This document shows, piece after piece, positions 30,201-41,889 of a DNA stretch of 64,000 bases; position 1 is the first letter of the stretch; every line of letters begins with the position of its first letter. The notes beneath the pieces were generated by a model. The model ran no database searches. It saw nothing but the letters and a program-made list of their open reading frames with translations, and was not told the DNA's origin. The translations under genes were made by a program, and so were the position numbers. The stretch lies in NCBI GenBank assembly GCA_014529385.2, contig CM043965.1, positions 18,890,412 to 18,954,411 on the forward strand, read 5' to 3'. The DNA comes from Adiantum capillus-veneris. Lineage: Eukaryota; Streptophyta; Polypodiopsida; Polypodiales; Pteridaceae.

Positions 30201-31390
30201 AATTAAAGCTAGAGGCAAACATTTGTGTGAATTCAATAATAGAATTCTCAAAAAATAGAGGGGTTTTCACCAAAATCCAAGGTGTTCCTTGCTCCTAGTA
30301 GTTATCCGCACATAGATAACAAGAGATTCCAAAAACATTAATTCCACACATACTAATTTTTCTTGCAAAAACCCTAATTTTCCAAAGTTGTTGGACATAA
30401 GATCTTTTCATGTTAATTTGTAGAGCTTGTTGAGAGGATCAATGTTGCCTTCTGTCGCGTATCCAAGTTCTCAACCGCTCAAAAGATTTTTGAAGGTCAT
30501 TTGGGAAATTTCCTTGCCCAAAATTTGCACTATTTTTCATTGTCACAAATTGCTAACATGTAAAGCCACTACCGAGCGAAGCCAACCTGCAAATCTTAGC
30601 CAAGGGGCCTAAAGACTTAAAAGAAGCAGCAAAAAAAGTAGAAGCTCCACCAACTTTTGGGACCCCGTTCGATGGGGCCCAGAGGACCTGAAGCCATTAA
30701 ACTAATGCAGGACCACACATATACACTCACTTGTGTAAAGGTTGATGACGTGGAAAATATGTATGGCATCTTGAATTTCATGCTAACATGATGATGTGGC
30801 ATTTGTACAGATTTTCACAATTTTCGATGATAGTACTATGTGGCAGTTTTATGGATTTCCAGAAAAAATGTGCCAAGGGGAGAGAGAGATGCACAAGAGA
30901 AAATCATCGCGCTACATGAGACAAGGGAGAAGGTAAGATTCCGATTTAAGTTGTGATCACCTACACTCACTACGCCCACATTGTAGTCAATGAACAAAAT
31001 TCAGCCCCCTATCAGTTTTTGGGCGCCTCTTCTTGGGATAAGCCTTCTCGATGTGTGTGTTAGCCTGCAAGTTGCATTGCTACTGCCATGTGTCCACTTT
31101 ACTCCTTTTGGTTTAGTTTCCTAGCACCCACCAACTCAAGGTCTTACCGAAGGGCCTAACGACTCAACTTCTTCACTAGTTGGATTCCAGTGCCAATCAA
31201 CCCCACCATCTCATGCCTGCCTGGCCTTGACTCTTGCGGGTGAAACTCTCGGCCAATGTGTGTTTAAGATTAGCCATGCAATGTCCTAACATTTGTGATT
31301 TCAAAAAGAGGGTCCCAAAAATTAAACAAAAATCAAGGGAAGGAAACAAATAAAGTTAGTAGTTGTCAAGTCTCGTGACACTTGAACTCT
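30201..31390. other. Mostly unassigned; trace of family-A LTR at 30690-30900
   Basis: No gene is supportable. Around 30740-30870 the words GATGACGTGG, ATGATGTGGC and TTTGTACAGATTTTC match the repetitive head of the family-A LTRs found from 31.4 to 39.3 kb, so a short LTR fragment is likely. Confidence 0.4.
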
Positions 31391-31399
31391 AGGCTGAAT

Positions 31400-31863
31400 T
31401 TTGAAAAATGCATTGACATATTGATGTGGAAAACCGTACAGATGTTGACATGGCAAGGCTATACGGAATCTCCGCATTTTGCCTTGGCTCTACCATGTGG
31501 TAGGCTATACAGATTTTTTCAATTTTCCCTAGCAGCTTTTTGTAGCTCCTAGTGCTAGCTTTTGAAAGCAATGCTTTTAAGGGAAGTGCTTTTGGACCTC
31601 TATTTTTGGGCATCCATTGTAATTTTATAATGACCCTTGGGCCTCTCCATTTGTCGAGCTTCTAGATGAAGAGTCTTAGAGTAGAGGACCCATGGGAGTT
31701 GTACTATTGCAAATTGATAATAAAGAGGCCAGTGGGTCTGGGTGCAGAACTTTGTTGTGCCCACGTCAACTCTCTCTCTCTCTCTTGTCAAGTTCAATGA
31801 TTTTAAAGTTTCTATTTGTGTGTTGCTGTTGATTTCTCGCTTGGAGTGTCCAAGCTTGTAACA
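31400..31863 (+). repeat. Family-A LTR, fragment 1
   Basis: Shares with the other copies the head words GTTGACATGGCA and GGCTATAC, then TTTTTGGGCATCC, GAGGACC, AGTTGTACT, AATAAAG, GTGTTGCTGTTGATTTCTC and the terminal GTCCAAGCTTGTAACA. No primer site follows. Confidence 0.7.
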
Positions 31864-31933
31864 TTTAGCCTCCCTTTGCAGAAGCACTTTTACAAAGATA
31901 ACAATGAGACAAATCCATTGCATCAACATTTGT

Positions 31934-31979
<46 letters not shown>

Positions 31980-32140
31980 GGGAGGGAGAGAGCGAGAGAG
32001 AAAGGGAGAGTTGACACGACCCGATGGATTTTTGAGCCAAGACACACTGGCCCCAAACACTAGCACCTCTTTCGATATCTCTTTATTATTACTCTTTGCA
32101 AAGTACAACTCCCAAGGATCCAACTCGTTAATTTTTTAGC
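31864..32140 (-). repeat. Inverted family-A LTR fragment with compound microsatellite
   Basis: A (GT)n(GA)n run (31931-32008) is followed by AGTTGACACG and, to about 32125, the reverse complement of the family-A downstream block (minus strand GGAGTTGTACTTTGC, AATAATAAAGAGATATCG). It lies head to head with fragment 1. Confidence 0.65.
31931..32008. repeat. (GT)n(GA)n compound microsatellite
   Basis: About 14 GT units pass directly into GA-rich repeats of about 45 bases. Apparent open frames across it are simple-sequence artefacts. Confidence 0.95.
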
Positions 32141-32239
32141 GTCCATTTGATTGGGTTTTTGTCAGTTGGAGCCCTGTTGCATAAATGGATTGTACATGTG
32201 TGACATGAATTATTACACGTCAGTGGGCATTCGATAACA

Positions 32240-33285
32240 CAAACATGTAGCCTAGGATAAGAGCGATGTGCTCATCCAATTTCAAGGTGTCAAATGCATC
32301 AGTGGATAGAAAGATACGGAGATATGGCCAGTTTATTACCCTAAAACTCAATGCGTACACTCACAGGTCAACCCCATGACTTGCGGACGTTAGGTCCCAA
32401 ACCCTTTTATAAAAAATCCTTCTCTCTTGATGTCTTTTAGATTTTTCTCGCACTCAACCTTCTGGCATTGCCTGCAGCTAGGCACCCTTCCCCCCTTTGT
32501 GCAACAACATTTTTGCAGCCCTAACAAAGCCATTGTAGCAGCACTTTTGCGTCCCAAATTTCCATTAGCTGAAGCACCCTTCTTGGCTCACGAGAAAAAT
32601 TAAAGACTATGTTGCTTCATCCATTGTCCATCTTCAGCCATGTGATTGGCGAGCCCTAACCATAGTATTTGATGCGTTCTCTAAATGCGCATGCCATTCT
32701 TTTTTTAGCCAGCATTTAGCCCTTGAATTCCTTTACATGGAGTGTGCAAATCAGCACCATATCTTCCTCTTCGTGTCTCATTAGGGCATCAAATCAGCCT
32801 AAGAGGTGCTACATCTAGAAGAGCAGCCATGATGGCAATCTCATTTGACTCGAGTTGAGTCTTGCGTTGAGGTACATCATTTGAAGCAAATACTAATTGA
32901 TTCTTAACCTAGGAACGCAAAGAAGCTCCAGGTTGTGTCGCGTGGATATTTTGAACCTACTATCGGAGCCAACAATGTCTATAAGCCCAAGAATTCAATT
33001 TGTCTATATGTGAGCCTGTCTGTTGCCTAAGATACAAGCAACACGTTCATCTAGGTCCTAGGTCAAAAACATCACTAGATAAGGAGATAGGGCCAATTTA
33101 TTACCCTAAAACTCAATGTGTATAGCCACAGGACAACTCATGACGTTCGGACGAGTAGGTCCCAAAACCCCTATATAAACAATCTTCTATCTTAATCTCC
33201 TCTAGATTTTTCTAGCACTCAACCTAGGCTATGCATAGCGTTTTTTGCAACTAGAACCCTCCCCCACTTTGGCATTTTTGGCACA
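32240..33285 (+). repeat. Pair of about 265-bp direct repeats, LTR-like
   Basis: 32240-32505 and 33015-33285 align along their length. Shared words are TTTATTACCCTAAAACTCAATG, the GTAGGTCCCAAA/TTAGGTCCCAAA pair, and AGATTTTTCT followed by GCACTCAACCT. Both have a TATA-like word (TTTTATAAAAA, CTATATAAAC) at the same place, upstream of a CTCTCTTGATG/CTATCTTAATC stretch. The layout suits the LTRs of a short element (internal part about 510 bases) or two solo LTRs. I see no primer site or target duplication. Confidence 0.55.
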
Positions 33286-33293
33286 GGTTTTAT

Positions 33294-33964
33294 TGTCACT
33301 AAGTGATGATGTGGTGTGCCCAGCTGGAAGGAAAATGGTTGAGAGGACAAGGAGTAATTGAACCCAGAAGAACTTTAAGACTTTTGGGAATAAGGCCTAG
33401 AATAAGAGGTTATGATTTTAAAACCTAACTCAACAAGTTGAACCAATTTAAGGAACACCAGCTGAGGGACCTAAAACCCTAAAAGTCAAAAGCTTTACCT
33501 TCGGAAGTGATTTTTGGTAATTGCAGCAACATACAGTACGGATTTTGGTAAACTGCATTGTTGATGTAGACGTGGTAGGCTGTATGGATTTGTTGGTTAC
33601 TGGGCAATTTTATGTGATGCTTTTGGTACAGATGCTTTTGCGGGTGCATTGCTTTTAGACTGAATACTTTGAGACTCTGCTTTTGGCATCGCTTAAAAGT
33701 TTATAAGGGCCCAAAGTGCCACTCAAGAGAGAGCATCTGGACACAAATGTCTCGAACAGAGTTGGACTATCGAGAGATATACTTTGCAAGCATAATAATA
33801 AAGAAATACCGGAAAGGGCGCCAGTCTTTGAGGCCACTGAGTCTTGACTTGAAACTCGAGCGTGCCGTGTTGACTACGCTCTCTTTCGTCAAGTTTAGTG
33901 ATTTTGCACTTTCTATTCGTGTGTTGCTATTGATTTCTCACTTGGAGTGTCCAAGCTTGTAACA
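33294..33964 (+). repeat. Family-A LTR 3, complete
   Basis: 671 bp from TGTCACTAAGTGATGATGTGG to GTCCAAGCTTGTAACA, so TG...CA. It contains AATAATAAAGAAATACCG and a TATAAGGGCC-type word. It is followed at 33966 by a degraded initiator-tRNA-Met primer site (TGTTATCATAGTCC), identifying it as a 5' LTR. Confidence 0.78.
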
Positions 33965-34577
33965 CTGTTATCATAGTCCAAAAATATTCTTTTTCTACTG
34001 AGGAGACGATCCTCTCGTTAACAAAAATGGGTTCTCGTAGACCTCTTTGTGAGGAGGTGAAGAAAAGTTGAAACCCGGCATGGGAATTGTGGAGGATCTA
34101 GGAAAATTTCCGACAGAGAATTTTGCTAGAGCCTAGTATAAACGTCAATTGCATGTTGGCAAGTATATAAGAAGATTGATTAATTACACCAAATACCTGA
34201 AATATGTGAAGCATCTGAAGAATTACCCGATGACGAGATTCATTTGAGATGGCGAGAGGCTATCGATTCTACTTAGTCGGAAAGGAAGTTAAAAGAAAAG
34301 CCAAGTGCAAAAAAAGTGAAAATGTACTCGTAGAAAGAGTTAGACATAGCTCTTGAAAAGAAGGTGAACCAGTTAATGAAAGGCTTGAAGTACTGTCGGA
34401 AGAAGAGAAAATCAGTAGATTTTTTCAATTATTTGGACCAGGAATCGGCTTTCGAGGTGGCAAGCAGACCTAAGAAGTATGCTCATTTCGAGGATGACCC
34501 AGTTTTTTCTTTGTCTTGAGAGAGTTTCAACAATTTATCATCTTCTAATTGCTATACAGATGAGAAAAAACGAAAGC
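33965..34577 (+). pseudogene. Short internal segment of family-A element with gag traces
   Basis: After the degraded primer site, smooth coding patches occur (EEEKISRFFQLFG, then FEVASRPKKYAHFEDDPVF, near 34395-34515), but no full Gag domain. A purine-rich stretch, GATGAGAAAAAACGAAAG, leads into the next LTR at 34578. The segment is 613 bases between two LTRs, so nearly all coding sequence is gone. Confidence 0.5.
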
Positions 34578-35151
34578 TGTCACAAAATGATGACATGGCA
34601 ACACTACTCGAACGGACACATACACACACAAATAAAGCAGATGATATGGCAGGGTAGTATGACATGCTGACGTGGCAGAATATACGGACATGTAGTATGA
34701 TAGGCTGACGTGGTAGACAATACAAGCTTTCGTGATTTACGCTGATAGGTGTTGACGTGGCAACCTATACAGATTTTTGCAAATTGCGTTGATGTTTTTG
34801 GACCATATTTTTGATGAGATGCTTTTGGGATTGTTTGCTTTTGAGTTAGAATCTTTTGAGACTCTGCTTTTGGGGCATCCCTTATAAGAATAAATAAGCC
34901 CAAGGGGCCTCACTCTTCCGAGCATTTGGACGCACAGTCTGAGAGCAGAGGACCCCTTCGGGTGTTGTACTTTGCTCAAGCTTTAATATACTAAAGAAAT
35001 ACCGAAAGGGGTACCACGTTTTGGGGTCAATACCTCTGAGCATGAAACTTCATCGGGCCGTGTTGACTTCACTTTTAAAGTTGTGAATTATTTTAAGTGA
35101 TTCTCTCGTGTGTTGTGTCGAATTTAGACTTGGGTGCCCAAGCCTGTGATA
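34578..35151 (+). repeat. Family-A LTR 4, followed by primer-binding site
   Basis: 574 bp starting TGTCACAAAATGATGACATGG and ending AGCCTGTGATA. The head carries three TGACGTGG words (34663, 34705, 34753). Downstream are GAATAAATAAGCCC, AGAGGACCCCTTCGGGTGTTG and TACCGAAAGGGG. An initiator-tRNA-Met primer site follows at 35153. Confidence 0.8.
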
Positions 35152-35152
35152 G

Positions 35153-35168
35153 TGGTATCAGAGCACGG
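35153..35168 (+). promoter_or_regulatory. Primer-binding site, initiator tRNA-Met
   Basis: TGGTATCAGAGCACGG, one base after the LTR. It matches the complement of the plant initiator tRNA-Met 3' end (TGGTATCAGAGC). Confidence 0.88.
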
Positions 35169-35199
35169 ACAATTTATCTTCTATTGAAATATTCAATCC

Positions 35200-36695
35200 T
35201 CTTACTGCAACCATATGTGGATTCAAATGACGCATATTGCAAGAATCGAACGAACCCTCCTAACACTTCAAAAACAGGAGATATCACAGGAAATTTGAAT
35301 GGATTAGCATATCCTGAGTATGGGCCACCATGGACTATGCGATATCAATTGATGGAAATGCAACGTCAACAATAGGTTAATGATTGTGCAAAATAGATGC
35401 TTCAATTTGCAAATGATCCCCAATATGCCAAATTTGTGACGCGGCACCCAATTGATGAGGTGCATTCCCATTGGCAGAAATCAAGTTCCGTTGCTGCTTG
35501 AGATGCGTCTGGATAATATTATTTTTCAGTTAGGCATGGCTTCCACAATTCCCGCTGCCCGACAGCTGGTTTGTCACAGACATATTTTGGTAAACCATCG
35601 CGTTGTGGATATACCAAGCTATCGATGTAAGAAACCTCCTGTTCCACGGATGTTTACTGAAGATGAACAGTAGGACATGTTTGAAAGACGAGTCAACAAA
35701 CTGTTGGGGGTAAAGAAGAAGTAGCTAAAGAAATGAAACAAGGGAACTGGCCTCCCTCGTTACTTGGGCCAAAAATCCTCTTTTGAGAATGTGAAAAATT
35801 TGAAGAAGCGTGTATGCTTCAAAGGATTGCCCAGTTCGTCCTCATCTTCTTTTGACAGCTCAGACCGCTCATCCTCTTCTAGCTCGAGTGATGAGGACAA
35901 AAAGGGGAAGAAATGACAAAATGACCATACATTTTACTAAAAAAGGAAGCACTTTTATAGAGCCAATCAGTATGATTTTCTCGATGACAAGGGCAAAAGG
36001 ACCAAGGAATTCAAATAGGGAGGACATGCAGTAAAGTTTGAGTACTTTTCATGGTTTTCAGATGCTCCCAAGGATTTAGCATTTATCTGACATTTTGACA
36101 TAGGATTTTCTAGAGGCCGCTATACAGAGCACTCTAAGATTAGATGGGTAGCATCTCTTTTGAAAGGAAATGCACGGATATGGTGGTCCACTCTCTTGTA
36201 AAGAAAAGAAGCACCAACAAAGTGGTTGCAATTTAAGAAACTCTTGATTTCTTTATGACTAAGTCAAGAATAGGAATGAGACTTGATTACTAATTAGAAT
36301 CATATCTAGATGGTCAAGGAAGAACCTTTGGATACTTACTGTGAGAGATTCTGGGATACTTTTCTTCCTTCTTCATCCTTTAAGAAGATCAATCTTAAGG
36401 AGAAAAATTGAGCGGTTCTACTATGGGATTCCCAAAGAATTTTGAGACTACTATCTTGAGAACAAGTCAGAGTCCATACATGGTAATTGATGGGACATGC
36501 TAAGAGGGGATTCACTATGCATTCCGGTAACTTGACTTACCCACCAGATGAACCTTCAACAAGTCATAACAGAAATAGACCATCTCGACTGACAGAAGAA
36601 CAAAGAGATAAATATTGCAAAGCTAGAAGATGTTTTGAATGTGGAGAACAAGGACATATCTTTGCATGATGCCCCAAAAAGGCACAAGAATAAGG
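35200..36695 (+). pseudogene. Ty3/gypsy Gag remnant of family-A element
   Basis: Fragments in order: TGDITGNLNGLAYPEYGPPW near 35275-35335; an Asp/Ser-rich linker near 35840-35905; the Gag core at about 36015-36200 (KFEYFSWFSDAPKDLAF, then RWVASLLKGNARIWWSTLL); FLPSSSFKKINLKEK near 36365; and a single zinc knuckle at 36636-36678. The knuckle reads CFECGEQGHIFA, then a stop, then CPKK, so the expected C-x2-C-x4-H-x4-C is broken by a TGA just before its last Cys. Many other stops occur. No pol follows, and the next LTR begins within about 500 bases. Confidence 0.78.
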
Positions 36696-37129
36696 ATGAA
36701 TGACATATTGAAAGTACAATTGGGCGAGGAGATACTCGTAACACATATTACATAGAAAATTATGGATGAACTAGGATTGATTTTCCTTGTGAATTTATAA
36801 ATGAAATAGAACCTTTTGAAAATGACTTTGATTTATGTATGAAACTAATGTTTTATGGAAGAACCTACTATTTGTGAACAGATAACATGATTGAGAATGA
36901 GACGATGATGATTTTGGAGCAATGACAGCTCCTGAATGAACTTGAGAATGAATCATGAATTTTGAATCATGAATGATTCAATGCAATTGTCGTGAGCGCA
37001 ACAAGAGTTCCTGTGGGATGACATGACCACATGCTACAACTGAATGATTGAACCACTTTTTTTAGTATGAACTCAGTGTGTGATTGATGGATTGGGATCC
37101 TCAAAAATGATTACTCACACATGATAGTA
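36696..37129. other. Unassigned internal sequence of family-A element
   Basis: Rich in GAATGA and ATGATT words, with no coding pattern. It may be remnant 3' internal sequence. Confidence 0.35.
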
Positions 37130-37505
37130 TGCCCACAATTTGCGTTAACAGTTGGACATGGCAATTGTACAATTTTCACCAAATGCACTGGTAGCTTTTG
37201 GCGCTAGTGCTTTTGGGACCAGATGGTTTTAATTTTGATGCTTTTCATGTAACTTCTTTTGAGAGCCTATAAATATGTGCCATGGGCTCATTCTCTAGCA
37301 TGCTTTAACGTGAAGGTCCAGGGATTGGAGTACTTGTGCTGTATTGAGTTGAAGTAATATAAAGAAATAAAAAAAGGGGCACCAACATTTAGGTTTAGTG
37401 CTCTCTTGGGGTGGAACTCTTCCAATTACATCTTGTGTTGTGCAATATCTCTTTCTGTGTAGTTGTTATTTGAAGTGCTTAAACTTGCTCAGTTTGTTCT
37501 TTTTT
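37130..37505 (+). repeat. Family-A LTR 5, diverged
   Basis: Shares GGACATGGCA, the TTTTGG-rich block, GAGAGCCTATAAATATG, TATAAAGAAAT, GGGGCACCA and the TGTGTTGTG...GTGCTTAAACTTG ending with the other copies. The left boundary is approximate. Confidence 0.6.
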
Positions 37506-38492
37506 GTTAGCACTTGGTGCCCGTCTCGCGACATTACCAGTGTCTATGCCAAAAGTTATCGATAAATCAATAGGTTGAATTTGGTGCAATGCGGAAGGCA
37601 CAAGAGAGGGTCCACTCCACTCCTTTGTCACAGATTGCCTATATTGAATAAAGTCACTAATTTCTCTTTGAGATTTTAGGGATACTGTCGAGATGGTAGT
37701 ATTTTGCGAGATGATTTTATGAACATATGTGCACTAAATTGGAAATTTCCTTGATTGAACTGAAGCCATGTGCTCTTTCATGTGTGTATTGTTAGACATA
37801 GGTAGAAAGATGAAATGTTTACAGTATTTTGTATGATGAATGATTTAAACTTATTGCATCTACACATCTGTTAGACATCAACAAGATTTGTATGTGATGG
37901 ATAAGTGAATAAGAGCTGAATGTGAAATGAATGAGATTCTATTGCATCAAGACGTCTATCTAGACAAGAAAATTCGATACTGTTGTGAGTGCATCAAGAG
38001 ATTTAGAAGGATGAGATGGTTGCACAGTCATCTAGATGCATCAAGAGTTCTAGACAAAATGAGATGGCTAGATTGAATTTTTGAAACATGATGTTCAATG
38101 TGAATTAAGTGTGTGGTTTTGTGGATTGCATGCTATGTGGTTGTATTGTCTTGTGGGGATGTTCATGGGCATGGTTTGCTTGATTAAAATGTGAAAAGAA
38201 AGGAAATGAATATGATAGTAGCAAGATTTTGTAGATCAAGACATTTGTGAAAAGATTAGAACAATTTGGATACGATTGCTAAATAGGTTACAATGATCAT
38301 GATTTATATTTGAGACCCTCGACAAAAATGTGATTGATCTTCAATGCGACTGATGTTTTTGTAGAAGTACTAGATCGGTGGAGTCTGGTGCATGAGTACA
38401 TAGAGTCAGTGTCTAGTGAAGAAAGGTTCTATCCTTTCGCTGTTTTTGCAGGCATAATCAAGGGAAATTACAATTCTTTCAAGAGAGGGAAA
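37506..38492 (+). other. Non-coding internal segment between family-A LTRs 5 and 6
   Basis: About 990 bases with no coding trace. It ends in TTCTTTCAAGAGAGGGAAA immediately before the next LTR, the expected place and composition of a polypurine tract (38480-38492). Confidence 0.5.
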
Positions 38493-38930
38493 TGTCACAA
38501 AGTGATGATGTGGCATGGCCAACTAGAAGGAAAATGACCGAGAGGACAAGGACAAACTGAACCCAGAAGCACTTAAAGAGTTTTGAGCATGAGACCTAAA
38601 ATAAAGGGTTAGGTTTTAAGCAAGTTAAGGAGCACTGGCCAAGGGGTCTAAAACCCTAAAGATCAAAATCTTAACCTCTCAAAGTGATTTTCATAAATTG
38701 CAATGGCATGATGATGTGGCAGGATATAGATTTTTGTGGCTGACGTGGTAGGCTATATGGATTTCCACGTTTTGTGCTACTGGCTGCTAGGAAATTTTAC
38801 GCAGTGCTTTTGAACCTGATGCTTTTGGGGTTTTGCTTTTGGGCATCCCTTTTAAGTTTATAAGTGCCGAGAGGATAGCTCTCTCTCGAGAAACTCGATA
38901 CAGAGTCTTGGACAGAGTTTGTAACAACGA
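38493..38930 (+). repeat. Family-A LTR 6, 3' LTR with polypurine tract
   Basis: Begins TGTCACAAAGTGATGATGTGG, nearly identical to the start of LTR 3, and is preceded by a purine tract. It is cut off after CAGAGTTTGTAACAACG, without the usual downstream portion. Confidence 0.75.
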
Positions 38931-39335
38931 CTGACACCACGTGCTAGCAAAAATAATAGACTGAACAACTTTAATCACCTTAAATGAGAACTGAACTGAA
39001 AGAGATGCACGACACATAAGAGAGGGTGTGGTGGAGTTCCACCCCGAGGGAGCACTATCCCCAAACTTTATTTCTTTATATTGATTGAAATCAATACAAT
39101 GCCCGTACTCCATCCTTTGCGTACCTCCTTGCAAGAGCGTGCCAGAAAATGAGCCCTTGGCTCATATTTAAAGGCCCTTGGCCTCTCAAAAGCAGTTATA
39201 GGGAAAGAATCAAACTCTAATAGCAACAGGTCCAAAAGCTGCCAACGCGTTTTACAAAATCCCATACAACTACCACGTCATCATCGTAAAACATGAAAAT
39301 CCATACAGGAGCCGCATCAACATGTTAGCGCGTTT
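38931..39335 (-). repeat. Family-A LTR 7, inverted
   Basis: The minus strand reads CGATGATGACGTGGTAG, TTTTGGACCTG, AATATGAGCCAAGGGCTC, TATAAAGAAATAAAG and CTCGGGGTGGAACTCCACC, matching LTR 5 and its relatives. It lies tail to tail with LTR 6. Confidence 0.68.
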
Positions 39336-39349
39336 TTTGTGGGTAGTGT

Positions 39350-39472
39350 TGAAAGGGCGGTGGTAATGTGTGTGCTAGTCTCCACCCAATCGTGCTATGT
39401 TATAGCCTCCCCCTAGCGTACACACTGTTCGGCCATGCTAGTGGCCTTGCCCGTAGGACCCATTTCCTTACA
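39350..39472 (-). repeat. Putative short 3' LTR of the gypsy element
   Basis: On the minus strand a TG (TGTAAGGAAATGGG) follows the end of the chromodomain ORF and the purine-rich CCAAGGGCGGTAA, and a CA (GCCCTTTCA) closes it 123 bases later. Only the last 18 bases or so match the right end of the element, so the 5' LTR there is truncated or diverged. The unusually short length leaves doubt. Confidence 0.5.
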
Positions 39473-41671
39473 TTACCGCCCTTGGAGAATCATTTTTGTC
39501 CTTGAAAACGAACGTAGGAAAATGTTTCTCAAGTGCGGAGACATTCTCCCATGTAGAACCTTCTTCAGGTCTATCTACCCATTTTACCAACACCTGTCGT
39601 CTGAGATGATGTCTGGTGGGAAGCTCATGAGAATCCAAAATCTTTTCGGGCTCATGAGGGATGCTTGGCAGTTTAATAAGGTCAACTAACACATGTGTGT
39701 CAATGACATTATCATTATGTCTTAACTGTTTTTGTAAACGGCTAATATGAAAAACAGGATGAACTCAAGAGTGCTCTGAAAGAGCTAACTTATAGGCCAC
39801 TTGACCTTTACGTTGAATGGTAAATGGTCCACAATAGCGTGGGGAAAGTTTAGCAACTTTTCCCGTCTTCAGACTTTCTGAATGCTTCAAAACTTTGAGG
39901 AAAACCTTGTCTCCTTCTTCGAAAGTAGCAAGACAATGATGCTCATTTGCGTACTTCTTATATCAATCTTGAGCTTTCTTAACATTCTGTCGAGCAACTC
40001 GAAGCATGCCAAAATGGTCTTGGTGAAAGTCCTTCGCTTCTTGTATCTTCTCCTTTGCCAACCCCACCATAGCGGGTGATCTATGTTGAAATCCATATAA
40101 AAGCATAAATTGACTAAACCCTGTAGCCACATGCTTTGAACTATTATAAGAAAATTCCAATATAAGTAAGTAGTCTTCCCAATCGGTTTGCTTCTTGCTA
40201 ACGTACACTTGTAGCATATCCTCTAGCACTTGATCAACTCTTTCGGTTTAACCATCTGTTTTTGGATGATCAGACGTACTTAGATTAAGTTTTGTTTCTA
40301 GCTTTTCAAACACAACTCTCCTGAAGATATTATCGAACTTTCAATCTCTATCACTAATGATACTAGCTGGAAGCCTGTAGAGTCTATATATATGCTCTAC
40401 AATTAGCCATGCTAATTCTGATATCTAACCGTAGCCTTAGTGGGAATAAATCAACCCATCTTTGTGAGATGGTCTACAATTATCCATATGGCATGATGGC
40501 CACGATTTGTAGTAGGTAGTCCTACTACAAAATCCATAGAGATACTCTCCACTTACCTTGTGGAATCTCTAAAGGATGTAAAATGCCACCTACCTTGAGG
40601 CGCTCTGCCTTATTAACTTGCTCTCTTGGTAGTTTAGTATGTACTCTCGAACATCATGATGTAAGCCCGACCAATAAAATTGCCATTGCACTAAGGCATA
40701 TGTCTTACGAATACCTGGATGACCAGCATTTGGACTATTGGGACACTCAAATAAGATTTGGCACCTAGTGTTTGAGTCCTTTGGCACACATACTCTACCC
40801 TTGTGGTGTAAGTAGCCATCATCAATGGAAAAATTCTTCCATGGCTTAAGCTCTTCCTGAGTAGGGGTGGTGCTCTGTGTATTGGAGTCTTTATCTACAT
40901 GTGTAGAGACATGTTGATCTGGCTGTACAGAGACATGTGAGTGTGAGGGATCCCTTTTTAAAACTGCACTTTATACTTTAGCATATGATTGATCTTGTGC
41001 ACACTTGCCACGTAATGACTCCAAAAATCCACTCTTTATTTTTGTGAAAGCAAGTGAATTAATCTAAGTTCTTACTATAAATGAGAATGTCATTAAGGAA
41101 AACCACAACAAATTTTCCAAGATAGGGACGTAAGACACTATCCATGAGTGTCATAAATGTAAATGGAGCATTGGTTAAACCAAAAGGCATAACCAAAAAA
41201 TCAAAATGCCCAAACCATGTTCTGAAGGCAGTTTTGGAGATATCTTGCAAAAGGATACGGACTTGGTGGTATCCTGAACGAAGATCTATCTTTGTATAGT
41301 ATCTTGCCACATGGAGTTGATCAAATATCCACTTGAGGTAGAGAATTCTTGTTCTTGATGATTATGGAATTTAATCCATGATAATCTACACACATGTGCA
41401 TAGTACCATCTTGCTTATTTAATTTACCAATAAACATGGTGATGCCCAAGGCAAAGTGTTAGGTCTAATGAAACCACGGGTGAGATAATCAGCCAATTGA
41501 CTCTCAATCGCCTTGGCCTCTTTAGCACTCATATGATAAGGTGGCTTACTCACCGAATTAGTGCCTGGCAAGACATCTATCCCATGCTGAACATCACATG
41601 TAGGGTGTAAATCTGGCGGTAAATCACTCGAGAATACATCACTATACTCCGTGAAGTCGCGGAGCGGAGCG
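39473..41671 (-). pseudogene. Ty3/gypsy RT, integrase and chromodomain remnant
   Basis: The minus strand reads, in order: pre-RT and RT start at 41671-41419 (DFTEYSDVFSSDLPPDL, then GFIRPNTLPWASP); RT palm at 41310-41059 ([26 protein letters not shown]); a gap where RNase H should be; an integrase zinc-binding trace at 40787-40590 (PNAGHPGIRKTYALVQWQFY); integrase core end at 40229-39887 (EFSYNSSKHVATGFSQFMLL, RSPAMVG); integrase tail (KLSPRYCGPFTI near 39840); and a chromodomain at 39692-39468 (ILDSHELPTRHHLRRQVLVK, EGSTWENV). The RT catalytic box reads F-L-N-D rather than F-L-D-D. Several stops and frameshifts confirm decay. The chromodomain places it in the chromovirus branch. Confidence 0.87.
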
Positions 41672-41888
41672 TGGATCGACTCTCTCTCACTCACACACAC
41701 ACACAGAGATGCACAGAGAGCTTACACAGTACACAGTACGGAGAGAACTCTGTTTGAAGGGTTAAATCCCAAAAACCTTATTATCCACAAAAGTATAAGT
41801 GAGTATATACAAAGAGTTAGTGATAAGTGAGTTAGGCAGGCAGGTGCCCATATGCGTATAAGAGGCCACTTGGGCTTTAATCCCAACA
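41672..41888 (-). repeat. 3' LTR of copia element A
   Basis: In element orientation it starts TGTTGGGATTAAAGCCC right after the purine-rich AAGTGAGAGGT and ends GTCGATCCA, so TG...CA over 217 bp. It includes a (TG)n/(AG)n stretch. The matching 5' LTR is not present; the right part of the element has been lost. Confidence 0.65.
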
Positions 41889-41889
41889 A

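Noticed and set aside
31600-32123. Overlapping minus-strand frames with Ser-Leu and His-Thr runs
   Set aside because: Direct translation of the (GT)n(GA)n microsatellite in three frames.
35153-35168. Match to a tRNA sequence
   Set aside because: Only the 3' end complement is present, directly after an LTR; it is a primer-binding site, not a tRNA gene. The same holds at 44397, 54444 and 20296.
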